Below, in pieces: positions 7,287 through 18,157 of a stretch of DNA of 64,000 nucleotides (positions are counted from its first letter, which is position 1; every line of letters starts with the position of its first letter). Both the position numbers and the translations under genes were made by a program. The stretch comes from Kitasatospora gansuensis (GTDB lineage Bacteria; Actinomycetota; Actinomycetes; Streptomycetales; Streptomycetaceae): NCBI RefSeq assembly GCF_014203705.1, contig NZ_JACHJR010000001.1, positions 4,526,001 to 4,590,000 of the forward strand. The letters run 5' to 3'. The notes beneath the pieces are model-generated. The model saw only the letters and a program-made list of their open reading frames with translations. It made no database searches and was not told where the DNA came from.

Positions 7287-10250
7287 GTGCCGAGCCGGGT
7301 GGCGGCCGTCCGCGGCCTCTCGCAGGGCACCGGGTATCTGCTCGGCCGGCGGCTGGTGCTGACGGCGGATCACGTGACCCGGGGCGCGGACGCCGAAGTG
7401 GCCGTGCCGGGCGGCGTGGGATGGGTCCGGTGTCCGGTGCTCTGGCGGAACCCCGAACTGGACGCGACGCTCCTGCTCGCCGAATCCGATCTGGTGAACG
7501 GTGAGTTGGAGCCGGTTCGGTGGGGACGGGTGGACCGGCACGAGCCGGTGGCCGGGTGCCACCTGGCCGGCTTCCCGGCGGCGGAACGCGACACCGAGGG
7601 GCGGCTGGAGAGCACCCAGGTGATCGGCTCGCTGCTGCCGGATGCCGGGCTGCTCAAGGGCAGCCAGGTGTTCGCTGCCCAGCAGGTCCCGCCGGTGGCC
7701 ACCGCGGGCTCGCCATGGGCGGGGATGTCCGGGGCGGTGGTGCTATTCCAGGAGCGACTGCTCGGGCTGGTCCTGCGCGACCACAACCCCGGCGCCTGGG
7801 GCAGTTCGCAACTCGATGTGCTGCCCGCCGCCGCATTGCTGGCGGCGCCCGGCTTCGCCTTCCACCTGAGCGACCAACTCGGCGGACCGCCGAGGCTGGA
7901 GGGAATCTCGGCCCAGGAGATCGCCGACACCGACTTCGAGCGCGAGTACGCCGAGTCGATCCAGGCGGACTACGGCCGGATCCGGATCTTCGGCCTGAGC
8001 AAGGCCCACGGCCAGGGCCGCCGGGGCTGGGGGCTGGACGCGGGGTACCTGACGCTGCAGGCCATCGAGCTGGCGGAGCGCGGGCGGCGGCCGTCCGGTT
8101 CGCTCGACGGCCGGCAGGGGCCGCAGCAGGTGCCCGAGATGCTGCGCGGCAAGCGGCGGGTGCTGCTGCGCGGGCAGGCCGGCTCCGGGAAGACCACCCT
8201 GGTCCAGTGGCTGGCCACCGGCGCAGTCGCGGGCACGCTGGGGGAGGAGCTGGCGGAGCTGAACCACCGGGTGCCGCTGGTGCTGCAGGTACGGAAGCTC
8301 GCCCGGCAGGGAAACTTCAACCCAATGCCCGAGCAACTCGTCGCCCTGGACGGCCGGTTGTGTGCCGAGCAGAAGCCGATCGGCTGGGTCGGCCGGGTGC
8401 TGAGCGGCGACCGGGGGATGCTCCTGGTGGACGGACTGGACGAGGTGTCGGAGGCCCAACGGCGGCAGATCCTGGAGTGGTTGGAGCGACTACTGGACCG
8501 CTACCCGAAGGTCTGGACGCTGGCCACGGTCCGCCCCTCGGCGGTCGAGCCTGGCTGGCTGACCCACCTGGACTTCCAGGAGCTGGCGCTCAGCCCGATG
8601 GGGGAGGAGCACCGACGCCGGTTCATCGGACGCTGGCACGGGGCGATCCTCGCCGAGGTCACCGCGGGCACCCACACGCCCCAGGAACTGGCTCGCTGGC
8701 GCCAGGAGTTGACCGACCTGGAGAGCGGGCTGATGCGGACGCTGGAGCAGTCGGACGACCTGGCCCAGATCACCGACAGTCCGCTGCTGTGTGCGATGGT
8801 CTGCGCTCTGAACCGGGAGTCCGACGGTGCGCTGCCCAGCCACCGGATGGAGATCTACCGGGACGCGCTGTCGATGCTGCTGGTTAAGCGCGACGACGCC
8901 AAACAGGTCACCGCCATCGAGAAGTTGAAGCCGTCCGAGTCGGAGCAGCTGGCTCTGCTGCGGCGGATCGCGCACTGGTTGGTGCGCAACAACCAGGTGG
9001 AGGGCGAGCGCGCCACGGCGATCCGGCAGATCGACGCCGCACTGGCTAGCCTCCCGGCCCTGGCCAGGCAGGGCGACGCCGAGCAGGTGTACACCCATCT
9101 GCTGAACCGCAGCGGACTGCTGGCCGAGACCAGCACGGACACCTTCCAGTTCATCCACCGCACCTTCCAGGACTACCTGGCCGCCCTGGAGTTCCGCGAA
9201 CAGGGCGACTTCGGCCTGCTCACGGCGATGGCCAGGGAGGAGAGCTGGCAGGACGTGATCCGGATGACGGTGGGTCACGCCGGCCCCCGGGAACGGGCCG
9301 AGCTGCTCCGTCGCCTGATCGAGGCGGGCGACCGAGCCGAGGAGCTGGGTGCACTGGGGAGCCATCTGACCGCCGGGCAATGCCTGCCCTATGCCCAGGA
9401 GCTCGACGGAGAGGTCAGGGCTGCTGTGCTGGGTCGACTGCACGGCCACCTGTCCCGTCAGCCGGGGCTGCTGGTGCCCGGGGTGTGGAGGCTGGTCGGT
9501 GAGGACCTGGTCGGGGTGTTGCGGCAGCTGCTCGCCGAAGGGGTCGGCCTGGACGAGGCCCAAGTGGTCCGCACGGTCGGACCGCTGGGGACCGCCGACG
9601 CACTGGCGCTGCTGGGCGAGCTGGTCACCGCCGGTGTGCCGGTCGTCGGTGAGGTCATGGACCAGTGGTCGAACTTCGACCACGCCGACTTCGTGAGCTC
9701 GGTGCTCGATCACATCGACCCGGCAGAAGAGGTGCTGCAGGCCGAAACGTCGGCCCAGCTCGTGACGCTCGCCGAGCGGCGGGCACCAAGGGTCCTCATT
9801 ACGGGGGAGGGCGTCGATCTCACGCCGATCACCACGTGGCCGGAGTTGACGGAGCTTCAGATCGGCAGCACAGGCCACGACCTGAGCGTGATCGTCGGCA
9901 CCTCGATCCGGACCCTCCACTGCTACAGCTGGGAGCCGGACCCAGGGATCTGGCAGGTCGTCGGTGGTATCACTCGGCTGTGCGTCGTCGCAGACCAGCT
10001 GACCCTCGTCCCGAGCGGGATGTCGTTCCCGCAGGTGAAAGAGCTGTGGTTGCTCGGCTATGTCGAGCAGCTGACCGACATCAAGACCTTCCCCTGGCTG
10101 CGCGAGTTGACTCTCTTCCCGGTCGGTCCGAGCCTGGACCTCCGGAAGCTCCGGCACCACGCCGAGCTCTTCGTGCATGTCCAGGCTGGCTCGGATGTGC
10201 AGATCCAAGGCCGCGAGTACTTCGAACCCGACCGGCTCTTCGTCAGCTGA
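7287..10250 (+). CDS. Trypsin-like protease-NACHT STAND ATPase, candidate defence protein
   Basis: 987 aa, GTG start 2 bp after the trypco2 gene. Residues 1-190 are a trypsin-like domain with a plausible triad: H29 (TADHV), D59 (ELDATLL) and S148 (GMSGA). Residues about 288-480 are a NACHT-type P-loop ATPase with Walker A GQAGSGKTT (296-304) and Walker B LLVDGLDEV (379-387). Helical regions follow to about 780. The last about 170 residues (ELTELQIGS, VKELWLLG, LRELTLF) look like short leucine-rich-repeat strands and may sense a ligand. The architecture is sensor, switch ATPase and protease effector, as in STAND immune proteins. Base composition seems a little less extreme than in its neighbours, suggesting acquisition. 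A strong terminator ends the two-gene unit. Confidence 0.88.
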   Translation: MPSRVAAVRGLSQGTGYLLGRRLVLTADHVTRGADAEVAVPGGVGWVRCPVLWRNPELDATLLLAESDLVNGELEPVRWGRVDRHEPVAGCHLAGFPAAERDTEGRLESTQVIGSLLPDAGLLKGSQVFAAQQVPPVATAGSPWAGMSGAVVLFQERLLGLVLRDHNPGAWGSSQLDVLPAAALLAAPGFAFHLSDQLGGPPRLEGISAQEIADTDFEREYAESIQADYGRIRIFGLSKAHGQGRRGWGLDAGYLTLQAIELAERGRRPSGSLDGRQGPQQVPEMLRGKRRVLLRGQAGSGKTTLVQWLATGAVAGTLGEELAELNHRVPLVLQVRKLARQGNFNPMPEQLVALDGRLCAEQKPIGWVGRVLSGDRGMLLVDGLDEVSEAQRRQILEWLERLLDRYPKVWTLATVRPSAVEPGWLTHLDFQELALSPMGEEHRRRFIGRWHGAILAEVTAGTHTPQELARWRQELTDLESGLMRTLEQSDDLAQITDSPLLCAMVCALNRESDGALPSHRMEIYRDALSMLLVKRDDAKQVTAIEKLKPSESEQLALLRRIAHWLVRNNQVEGERATAIRQIDAALASLPALARQGDAEQVYTHLLNRSGLLAETSTDTFQFIHRTFQDYLAALEFREQGDFGLLTAMAREESWQDVIRMTVGHAGPRERAELLRRLIEAGDRAEELGALGSHLTAGQCLPYAQELDGEVRAAVLGRLHGHLSRQPGLLVPGVWRLVGEDLVGVLRQLLAEGVGLDEAQVVRTVGPLGTADALALLGELVTAGVPVVGEVMDQWSNFDHADFVSSVLDHIDPAEEVLQAETSAQLVTLAERRAPRVLITGEGVDLTPITTWPELTELQIGSTGHDLSVIVGTSIRTLHCYSWEPDPGIWQVVGGITRLCVVADQLTLVPSGMSFPQVKELWLLGYVEQLTDIKTFPWLRELTLFPVGPSLDLRKLRHHAELFVHVQAGSDVQIQGREYFEPDRLFVS

Positions 10251-10256
10251 ACGCAA

Positions 10257-10292
10257 TTCGGCCCCGCCGGGATCACTCCCGGCGGGGCCGAA
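10257..10292. terminator. Bidirectional hairpin terminator
   Basis: A perfect 16-bp stem (ttcggccccgccggga and its complement) with loop tcac lies between the converging NACHT and M6 peptidase genes. It can serve both. Confidence 0.85.
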
Positions 10293-10321
10293 GTCACGTA
10301 CTCACCAAGTCAGTCGACGGC

Positions 10322-12676
10322 TCACTTGCCGGGGCTGACCAGGACCAGGGTCTCGAGCTTGTTCCAGCTCTCGTAGAGGACCGAGATCGCGGTGTTGGTG
10401 TTGGGCACCTGGACGCTGCTGTACTTGTTCTCCTCGGACCAGTACTTGTTCTTCGCGTCGTTGAACGAGCTGACGCCCCGCGAGGACGGGATGGTGGTCA
10501 GCACGTCGGCCTTGTGGAGCTTCAGGCCGTCGGTGCGCTCGAACCCGAAGGTCGAGTCGTAGCCCTGAAGGCGCGGGCGGAGCAGCGTGCCGTCGGCCCA
10601 CTTGAGGGTCTCGGGGTGCGAGTCCACCGGCAGGATCAGGCCCTGGCCCGGGTGGTTGGTGACGTTGTTGTCGCTCTGCGACTTGTCCCACAGCCAGATC
10701 AGGAGGCCGTTCTGGTTGGCGTAGTGCTCCACCCAGTCGGGCTTGGCGGCCGAACCGAAGACGTACGGGCCGGTCTTGAGGGTCTCGTCGTACGAGACGT
10801 ACTGACGGTTCTCGACCAGGTAGTGCTGGTCGTAGTCCTTCGAGAACTTGCCGCTGAACCGGGTGAAGCCGGCCGAGGCCCAGCCGTTGTCGCCGTTCTC
10901 CACGTTGTCGGTGAAGATCGGGGCACCGTTCGCGCTGACCACGATGTTGTCGAGGGCCAGGCCCTTGAGGTGCACGCCACCGTCGGTGGTGTAGTGGAAG
11001 CGGACCTTGACGGCCTTGCCGGCGTAGGCGTCCAGCGAGTAGGACAGGTCGCCCCACTTGCCGTCCGAGCTACCGGTCAGACCGGCCTTGCCGGCCGGGT
11101 CGGCCGGGATGGCGGTGCCGTTGAACGTGCCGTTGAGGGCGGTCCAGTTGGCGCCACCGTCGGTCGAGACCTCGGCGTAGCCGTAGTCGTAGTCCTGCTC
11201 GATGTCGTACCAGCCCTTGGCCGACAGGCTGGCCGAGGTCTTGCCGGTCAGGTCGACGTCGCGGGTCAGCGAGACGTTCAGGTCGTCGGCGCTGCCGCCC
11301 CACCACTCGCCGGCACCCTCGAACGGGGTGTTGATCTCGGTGGTGACGGTCTTCTTGGGCAGGTCGACCACCAGCGCCTGCGGGCGCTTGGTGTTGTACT
11401 CCGCCGGGCCGAGCAGGTGCGCGGAGTACTTGCCCGCGGCGCCCTTCTCGTACTTGAGCCAGCCGAGCTGCAGCTTGCTCCAGGCGTCGAGGTCGGCCGG
11501 CTTGTTGCCGATGCTTTCCTTGCCGGTGCCCAGCCAGGAACCCGACGACATCAGCGACCAGAAGCCGACCGAGTTGTCGATCCCGCTGCCCGAGGTGTCG
11601 TACAGGTCCGGCAGACCGAGGTCGTGGCCGTACTCGTGCGCGAACACACCGAGGCCACCGTTCTCGGCCTGCATGGTGTAGTCACCGGCCCAGATGCCGG
11701 TGCCGCCGACCGGGGTGCCACCCAGCTTGTTGGAAGCCGGGCCGGCCTGGCCGGCCAGGCTGCCGTAGACGTACGAGCGGTGGGCCCAGAGCGCGTCGGT
11801 GCCCTGGACGCCGCCACCGGCGGACTGGTCCTCACCGGCGTGCACGATCTGGAAGTGGTCGATGTAACCGTCGGGCTCGTTGAAGTTGCCGTCGTGGTCG
11901 TAGTCGTACCGGTCCCACTGGTCGTACTGGGCGATCTGCGCCTTGATCTGCTCGTCCGTCTGGCCCTTGGCCTTCTGGTCGGCGACCCAGGCGTTGATGC
12001 CGTCACGGATCAGGTCCTGGGCGTTGTTGCAGACGTGCTGCTTGCAGTAGTCCGAGCCGTAACGGGCCTCGTTCCACGGCACCTTGACCCAGTCGGTGAC
12101 CTGACCGTCGACCGAGTAACGGCCGGAGGACTGACGCTCGTAGTAGGTCTTGAGCGAGTCCTTGGTGGTGCTGAAGTACATGTCCTGGTAGTGCTCGCGG
12201 TTGTAGTCCGCGCGCCAGTCCGTGGAGTTGTCCTTCGTCCGGTCCGGCTGCGCGATCTGGTTGCGCAGCGGGCCGGGCTGGCCACCGTACTTCACCGTGC
12301 CGTCGGGCAGCTTGGTGGTGTTGTCCACCTGGTCGCTGAACTCGACCAGGATGGTGAAGATCTTGTCCGTGCGCTCGCGGGCGAGCTCGACGAACTTGTC
12401 GCGGCCCAGCTTGATGCTGGTGCTGCCGCCGTGGGTCTCGACCTTCGCGTTACCGCTCAGCAGCTGCTCGACGGCGGCCTTCTGCTGGGCCTCCATCTTG
12501 CCGCTCAGCGGGCCCGGCAGGTTGTGGTCGTCGTGCGAGTTCAGCACGGCGTCGGCCGGGTCGTTCGTGACCGTGACCGGCGCGGCGGTAGCCGTAGCCG
12601 GCAGCATTCCCGCGCCGAGAGCGGCGATTACCGCAACGGCAGCGGTCGCCGCAGCGGCCTTCTTGGATATCTTCAA
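10322..12676 (-). CDS. Secreted M6-family metallopeptidase (immune inhibitor A-like)
   Basis: 784 aa from the proposed TTG start at 12676, which lies 11 nt after GGAGG and opens a clean signal peptide (MKISKKAAA then a hydrophobic stretch, ATATAAP cleavage area about residue 32). Longer in-frame ATG starts (12751, 12790) would put a non-signal extension in front. The zinc motif HEYGHDLGLPD (H347, E348, H351) and the later SVGFWSLMSSG (Met-turn-like) define the M6/InhA peptidase. The C-terminal half holds beta-rich VEG-type domains (AEVSTDGGANWT, VRFHYTTDGG, LALDNIVV). It probably degrades extracellular proteins. Single gene, sharing a terminator with the NACHT gene. Confidence 0.92.
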   Translation of the reverse strand: MKISKKAAAATAAVAVIAALGAGMLPATATAAPVTVTNDPADAVLNSHDDHNLPGPLSGKMEAQQKAAVEQLLSGNAKVETHGGSTSIKLGRDKFVELARERTDKIFTILVEFSDQVDNTTKLPDGTVKYGGQPGPLRNQIAQPDRTKDNSTDWRADYNREHYQDMYFSTTKDSLKTYYERQSSGRYSVDGQVTDWVKVPWNEARYGSDYCKQHVCNNAQDLIRDGINAWVADQKAKGQTDEQIKAQIAQYDQWDRYDYDHDGNFNEPDGYIDHFQIVHAGEDQSAGGGVQGTDALWAHRSYVYGSLAGQAGPASNKLGGTPVGGTGIWAGDYTMQAENGGLGVFAHEYGHDLGLPDLYDTSGSGIDNSVGFWSLMSSGSWLGTGKESIGNKPADLDAWSKLQLGWLKYEKGAAGKYSAHLLGPAEYNTKRPQALVVDLPKKTVTTEINTPFEGAGEWWGGSADDLNVSLTRDVDLTGKTSASLSAKGWYDIEQDYDYGYAEVSTDGGANWTALNGTFNGTAIPADPAGKAGLTGSSDGKWGDLSYSLDAYAGKAVKVRFHYTTDGGVHLKGLALDNIVVSANGAPIFTDNVENGDNGWASAGFTRFSGKFSKDYDQHYLVENRQYVSYDETLKTGPYVFGSAAKPDWVEHYANQNGLLIWLWDKSQSDNNVTNHPGQGLILPVDSHPETLKWADGTLLRPRLQGYDSTFGFERTDGLKLHKADVLTTIPSSRGVSSFNDAKNKYWSEENKYSSVQVPNTNTAISVLYESWNKLETLVLVSPGK

Positions 12677-13048
12677 CGTGGTGACGTCCTCCCCATACCG
12701 GCCGAGCTCTTGGCCCCGCCGGTGAACCAATGAAAGACAGGTGGACGACATTTGATCCAAGGGTGAGCAAAAAAGAAAGACCTTGACCATGACATGGCCA
12801 CGGCGCTATGCTCCGCCGCTCCTATCGCCTGATCATCCGTCAAATGTCGGGACAGAACCGCGCGCTGGGCGCCTCCATCGCATCCGAACCACCATGACCA
12901 TCCGTCGAACGGCGGGGAGTACCGTGCGGTTCATCACAGGAATTGTGACCTGGAGATGAACGGGGCGGGCACAGCGAAAGGGCCCCCGCCCTGGCGCTAT
13001 GGCCAGTGCGGGGGCCCTTTTCGGAGCCGGCGTCGTTCTCCGGTGCTG
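12677..13048. other. 372-bp intergenic region upstream of the M6 peptidase
   Basis: It holds the promoter region of the leftward M6 peptidase gene and, at its right end, the terminator of clpC, which is also leftward. No open frame with gene-like codon use was seen. The part near 12730-12790 is relatively AT-rich (runs of a and g), as expected for a promoter, but no -35/-10 pair is assigned. Confidence 0.4.
12977..13020 (-). terminator. clpC transcription terminator
   Basis: A 13-bp perfect stem (gaaaagggcccccgc side and its complement) encloses a loop that itself pairs (ctggc/gccag). It sits 28 bp after the clpC stop and ends in a short T run on the transcribed strand. Confidence 0.82.
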
Positions 13049-15565
<2,517 letters not shown>

Positions 15566-16016
15566 CGTTTATCGCTCCTCAGAGCGGTCGGGCAGTTCGG
15601 GGACTGTCCCCGCCCTGTCCTTCCGCATGCTAGTCCCGCTCAGCGGCGCGGCTCACGGATCAACTCCACCTGCGTGGAGCCTTTCATGCTGCGCGACCAG
15701 CCGACACCATTCCCAACCTGATGCTGGGAGACGGTGTTCCCACAGCAGGGCCTGATGCACCCGATACCGCTACGCCATCGGCGAACAACGCCCACCGAGG
15801 ACTCGGACAGCTGGTCTCGCGATCTGCTCGGCCGGGGCCTTCGGCCCCACCCACCTGCATTCATACCCGGTATTCCGGCGAGTTTCGCGCAGTTTCCCCG
15901 GTGGCGGTGTTCGCCTGGCGAGAAGTCCACCGTGGCTGACGGTGGATCAGACCGGGCGCGCGGCCGTTCAGGTGGTGGCCGCGTGACCGCTTCGCCCCTC
16001 CAGCGTTGCACAGCCC
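15566..16016. other. 451-bp regulatory region upstream of clpC
   Basis: Non-coding space between the leftward clpC gene and the rightward SCO3374-like gene. It contains the ClgR-type box at 15773-15786 and presumably both promoters. Open frames across it have no gene-like codon use and no ribosome site. Confidence 0.5.
15773..15786 (-). promoter_or_regulatory. Candidate ClgR binding box upstream of clpC
   Basis: Read on the clpC strand the site is GTTCGC-CGATG-GCG, an exact match to the published Streptomyces ClgR consensus GTTCGC-N5-GCG. It lies 208-221 bp upstream of the clpC start. ClgR activates clp and lon genes in Streptomyces, so activation of clpC is expected. Binding here is inferred from the match. 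Confidence 0.72.
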
Positions 16017-16478
16017 ATGACGGTTCCGTCGAGCCGGACCGGGCTCCGCCCCGTCCCGCTCACCGCGCTGCTGGACTCCGACCGGGTCGAGGTGCGCCGC
16101 CCGGTCGGGCTGGCGTCGCTCGCCCGGCTGGACCGCCTGGGGCGGCCTTCGGGGCCGGTGGTGGCCCGGGGTGACCGGGTCGCCTTCCTGCTGGCGCCGG
16201 ACACCGCGGAGGCGGTGCCGGAGCTGCTGCACTGGCTGGGCTGGGGCGCCGAGCTGAGGCTCGGCCTCACCGCCCGGGCGGCCGAACCGGCCCGGGTGCC
16301 ACGGCCGCGGGGCGCGGAGGAGGCTCCTCCACGCCCCGATGACCGGTCGGCGGTCTGGCTGCGTCCGGCCGGTACCGGCACCGGACTGGACCTGCGCTCG
16401 CCCGATCTGCTGCGACTGCTCGACTGCCTGGCCGATGCCTGCGCCCGTGACCTGATGGGGCTGGCACCGGCCCGCTGA
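16017..16478 (+). CDS. SCO3374-family conserved protein of unknown function
   Basis: 153 aa, ATG start. It lies between clpC and lsr2 and converges with lsr2 with only 7 bp between stop codons, the same position as the Streptomyces protein family named after SCO3374. The sequence is Arg/Leu/Pro-rich with a repeated LARLDRLGRP-type stretch and no recognisable catalytic motif, membrane segment or signal peptide. Conservation of position in relatives argues that it is a real gene. No function can be proposed from sequence. Confidence 0.68.
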   Translation: MTVPSSRTGLRPVPLTALLDSDRVEVRRPVGLASLARLDRLGRPSGPVVARGDRVAFLLAPDTAEAVPELLHWLGWGAELRLGLTARAAEPARVPRPRGAEEAPPRPDDRSAVWLRPAGTGTGLDLRSPDLLRLLDCLADACARDLMGLAPAR

Positions 16479-16485
16479 CCCCGGG

Positions 16486-16836
16486 TCAGGACGGGTTGGC
16501 CGCCTCGTACGCCTCGCGCACGTTGCTCGGGACGCGGCCGCGGTCGTTGACCTCGAACCCGTTCTCCTTGGCCCACGCGCGGATCTTCGCGGTGTCCGGC
16601 GCACCCGCCGCCGGGCGGCCCGCGCCGCGGGCGGTGCCCCGACGGGCCCCGGCCAGCCGGCCGCTCTGCTTGCGGCCCTTGTCGACGTACGGGGCCAGCA
16701 GCCCGCGCAGCTTGTCCGCGTTCGCGCTCTTCAGGTCGATCTCGTAGGCCACGCCGTCCAGGGCGAACGTCACGGTCTCGTCCGCCGAGCCGCCGTCGAG
16801 ATCGTCTTCAAGAATGACCTGCACCCTCTGTGCCAC
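16486..16836 (-). CDS. lsr2: Lsr2 nucleoid-associated silencing protein
   Basis: 116 aa, GTG start at 16836 with GGGAAG upstream. The N-terminal dimerisation domain (MAQRVQVILEDDLDGG, TFALDGVAYEIDL, LRGLLAPYV) and the C-terminal DNA-binding domain with the NDRGRVP AT-hook-like loop (R99-G-R101 region) are both intact. Lsr2 bridges and silences AT-rich, often horizontally acquired DNA in actinobacteria. Monocistronic. Its own upstream region is unusually AT-rich for this chromosome, which would suit autoregulation (inference). Confidence 0.97.
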   Translation of the reverse strand: MAQRVQVILEDDLDGGSADETVTFALDGVAYEIDLKSANADKLRGLLAPYVDKGRKQSGRLAGARRGTARGAGRPAAGAPDTAKIRAWAKENGFEVNDRGRVPSNVREAYEAANPS

Positions 16837-16852
16837 GGGCTTCCCTTTCCGC

Positions 16853-16911
16853 TAAACGACCCATTGCCTAGAGAAAGGAAAGCGTCTTTTCCGTGAAAAC
16901 ACAAACCCCTG
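16853..16911 (-). promoter_or_regulatory. AT-rich lsr2 upstream region, possible Lsr2 autoregulatory site
   Basis: A roughly 55-bp stretch (taaacg..., aaaggaaagcgtcttttcc, gtgaaaacacaaa) stands out by low GC from its surroundings. It contains an imperfect inverted repeat ggaaa-N5-ttttcc. It lies 17-75 bp upstream of the lsr2 start. Lsr2 prefers AT-rich minor groove, so feedback binding is plausible but unproven. Confidence 0.4.
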
Positions 16912-16950
16912 GCTGCTCCGAAGGTGTCGGCCGAGGTGTTCCCCCGGTGT

Positions 16951-17478
16951 TCAGAGCCGCAGCAGCATCCTTGAGTTGCCCAGCGTGTTGGGCTTCACCC
17001 GCTCCAGGTCGAGGAACTCCGCGACACCTTCGTCGTACGAACGTAGAAGCTCCTCATAGACATCCGTAGCGATCGCCGCCGGGTCTGACGTATCATCATC
17101 GGTTTCGCCGATCTCGACGAAACCGTGTTTCGCGAAGAACGGGACCTCGAACGTCAAGCAGAAAATCCGACGGACACCCAGCCAGCGGGCGGTGTGCACC
17201 AGCTTGTCCAGCAGCAGGTGGCCGACGCCCAGGCCACGGCAGGACGGGTCGACGGCCAGCGTGCGGACCTCGGCCAGGTCTTCCCACATCACGTGCAGTG
17301 CGCCGCAGGCGACCACCAGGCCGGTGTCGTCGCGTTCGGCGACCCAGAACTCCTGTACGGATTCGAACAGTGTCACGGTGGGCTTGTCGAGCAGAATGCC
17401 GTCCCGCGAGTAGCCGTCGATGAGCCGCCGCACTGCACGCACATCGCTGGTCCGCGCCCGGCGGATGGTGACCTCCAT
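16951..17478 (-). CDS. argA: GNAT acetyltransferase, ArgA-like amino-acid N-acetyltransferase
   Basis: 175 aa single GNAT domain. The acetyl-CoA loop is RGLGVG (81-86) after VRTLAVDPSC. The C-terminal VKPNTLGNSRMLL tail is the hallmark I associate with the short actinobacterial N-acetylglutamate synthases of the Rv2747 type. That enzyme makes N-acetylglutamate, the first step of arginine synthesis. The ATG is at 17478. The BlaI/MecI-type regulator gene ends 18 bp upstream on the same strand, so the two are probably cotranscribed. Family is clear. The specific substrate is inferred from resemblance. Confidence 0.8.
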   Translation of the reverse strand: MEVTIRRARTSDVRAVRRLIDGYSRDGILLDKPTVTLFESVQEFWVAERDDTGLVVACGALHVMWEDLAEVRTLAVDPSCRGLGVGHLLLDKLVHTARWLGVRRIFCLTFEVPFFAKHGFVEIGETDDDTSDPAAIATDVYEELLRSYDEGVAEFLDLERVKPNTLGNSRMLLRL

Positions 17479-17496
17479 GGCGGGACGCTATCGTGC

Positions 17497-17901
17497 TCAG
17501 GTGCTTCCGGTCTCCCCGGTATCGACTTCGCTATCGGCGGGCGCCGGCGCGGTGACCCGGAGGGCGTCCCGGAGTGCCTCGCGTTGCTCGGGGGACATCA
17601 GCCCGAAGAAGTGGACCAGTGCCGCGGCCGGATTGTCACTGGTGGCCCAGGCATCGTTCATGAGGGCCGCGGTGTATGCCTCGCGGGACGAGACCGGCTC
17701 ATAAACATAGGCGCGACCGACCTGCTCGCGCCGGAGCCAGCCCTTTCTGAAGAGCTTGTCGAGCACCGTCATGACGGTGGTGTACGCGATTTCACGTTCC
17801 GACTGCAGATCCTGCAGAACCTCGCGAACCGTGACCGGGCGGTTCCACTGCCAGACCCTGGTCATGATGTCGTTCTCGAGTTCTCCGAGTTGGCGCACCA
17901 T
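17497..17901 (-). CDS. BlaI/MecI/CopY-family transcriptional regulator
   Basis: 134 aa. N-terminal winged helix (LGELENDIMTRVWQWNRPVTVREVL, then YTTVMTVLDKLFRKGWLRRE as recognition helix and wing), then a dimerisation segment ending in FFGLMSPEQREALRDAL. In staphylococci such repressors are inactivated by proteolysis by a BlaR-type sensor; no partner gene of that kind is present here. The gene lies 18 bp upstream of the ArgA-like gene in the same direction. Target unknown. Confidence 0.92.
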   Translation of the reverse strand: MVRQLGELENDIMTRVWQWNRPVTVREVLQDLQSEREIAYTTVMTVLDKLFRKGWLRREQVGRAYVYEPVSSREAYTAALMNDAWATSDNPAAALVHFFGLMSPEQREALRDALRVTAPAPADSEVDTGETGST

Positions 17902-17957
17902 AGTCCGGCCAGGATAGGGAGTGTTCCGGACAAAATTTGCTGTTTCGGCGCAAACCG

Positions 17958-17990
17958 GCGCGCCGCCACCCCCAAGGAGTGACGGCGCGT
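17958..17990 (-). terminator. Terminator of the lysS operon
   Basis: An approximately 10-bp stem (gcgccgtcac against gtggcggcgc, one mismatch, extendable by cg pairs) with a 9-nt loop lies 14-46 bp after the stop of the small membrane protein gene. Confidence 0.6.
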
Positions 17991-18003
17991 CAGCGGGTTC
18001 GCG

Positions 18004-18153
18004 CTATTCGGCGTTCCGGGTCGCCAGCAGATCGGCCGCGGCGTCCTCCTTGGCGCGCTGGGCGCCGCCCTGGGAGCGGATGATCGCCCGCACCAGGAAG
18101 CCGAAGCCGATCGCCATCACCAGCGGGGGCACGATCGCACTGATGTAGTCCAC
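18004..18153 (-). CDS. Small single-pass membrane protein downstream of lysS
   Basis: 49 aa. The GTG at 18153 follows GAGGAG at good spacing and lies 4 bp after the lysS stop. A longer ATG frame would overlap lysS and lacks a ribosome site. A hydrophobic segment (YISAIVPPLVMAIGFGFLVRAII, about 3-25) is followed by a basic, then Ala/Asp-rich cytoplasmic tail. It appears conserved behind lysS in streptomycetes as far as I recall. Function unknown. A hairpin terminator follows. Confidence 0.68.
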   Translation of the reverse strand: MDYISAIVPPLVMAIGFGFLVRAIIRSQGGAQRAKEDAAADLLATRNAE

Positions 18154-18157
18154 CAGG

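Noticed and set aside
15909..15920. Second ClgR-like box (ttcgcctggcg)
   Set aside because: The spacer between half sites is 3 nt, not 5, so it does not fit the consensus.
15734..16174. Open frame in the clpC upstream region
   Set aside because: No ribosome site, no gene-like codon use, and it covers the ClgR box and the start of the SCO3374-like gene in another frame.
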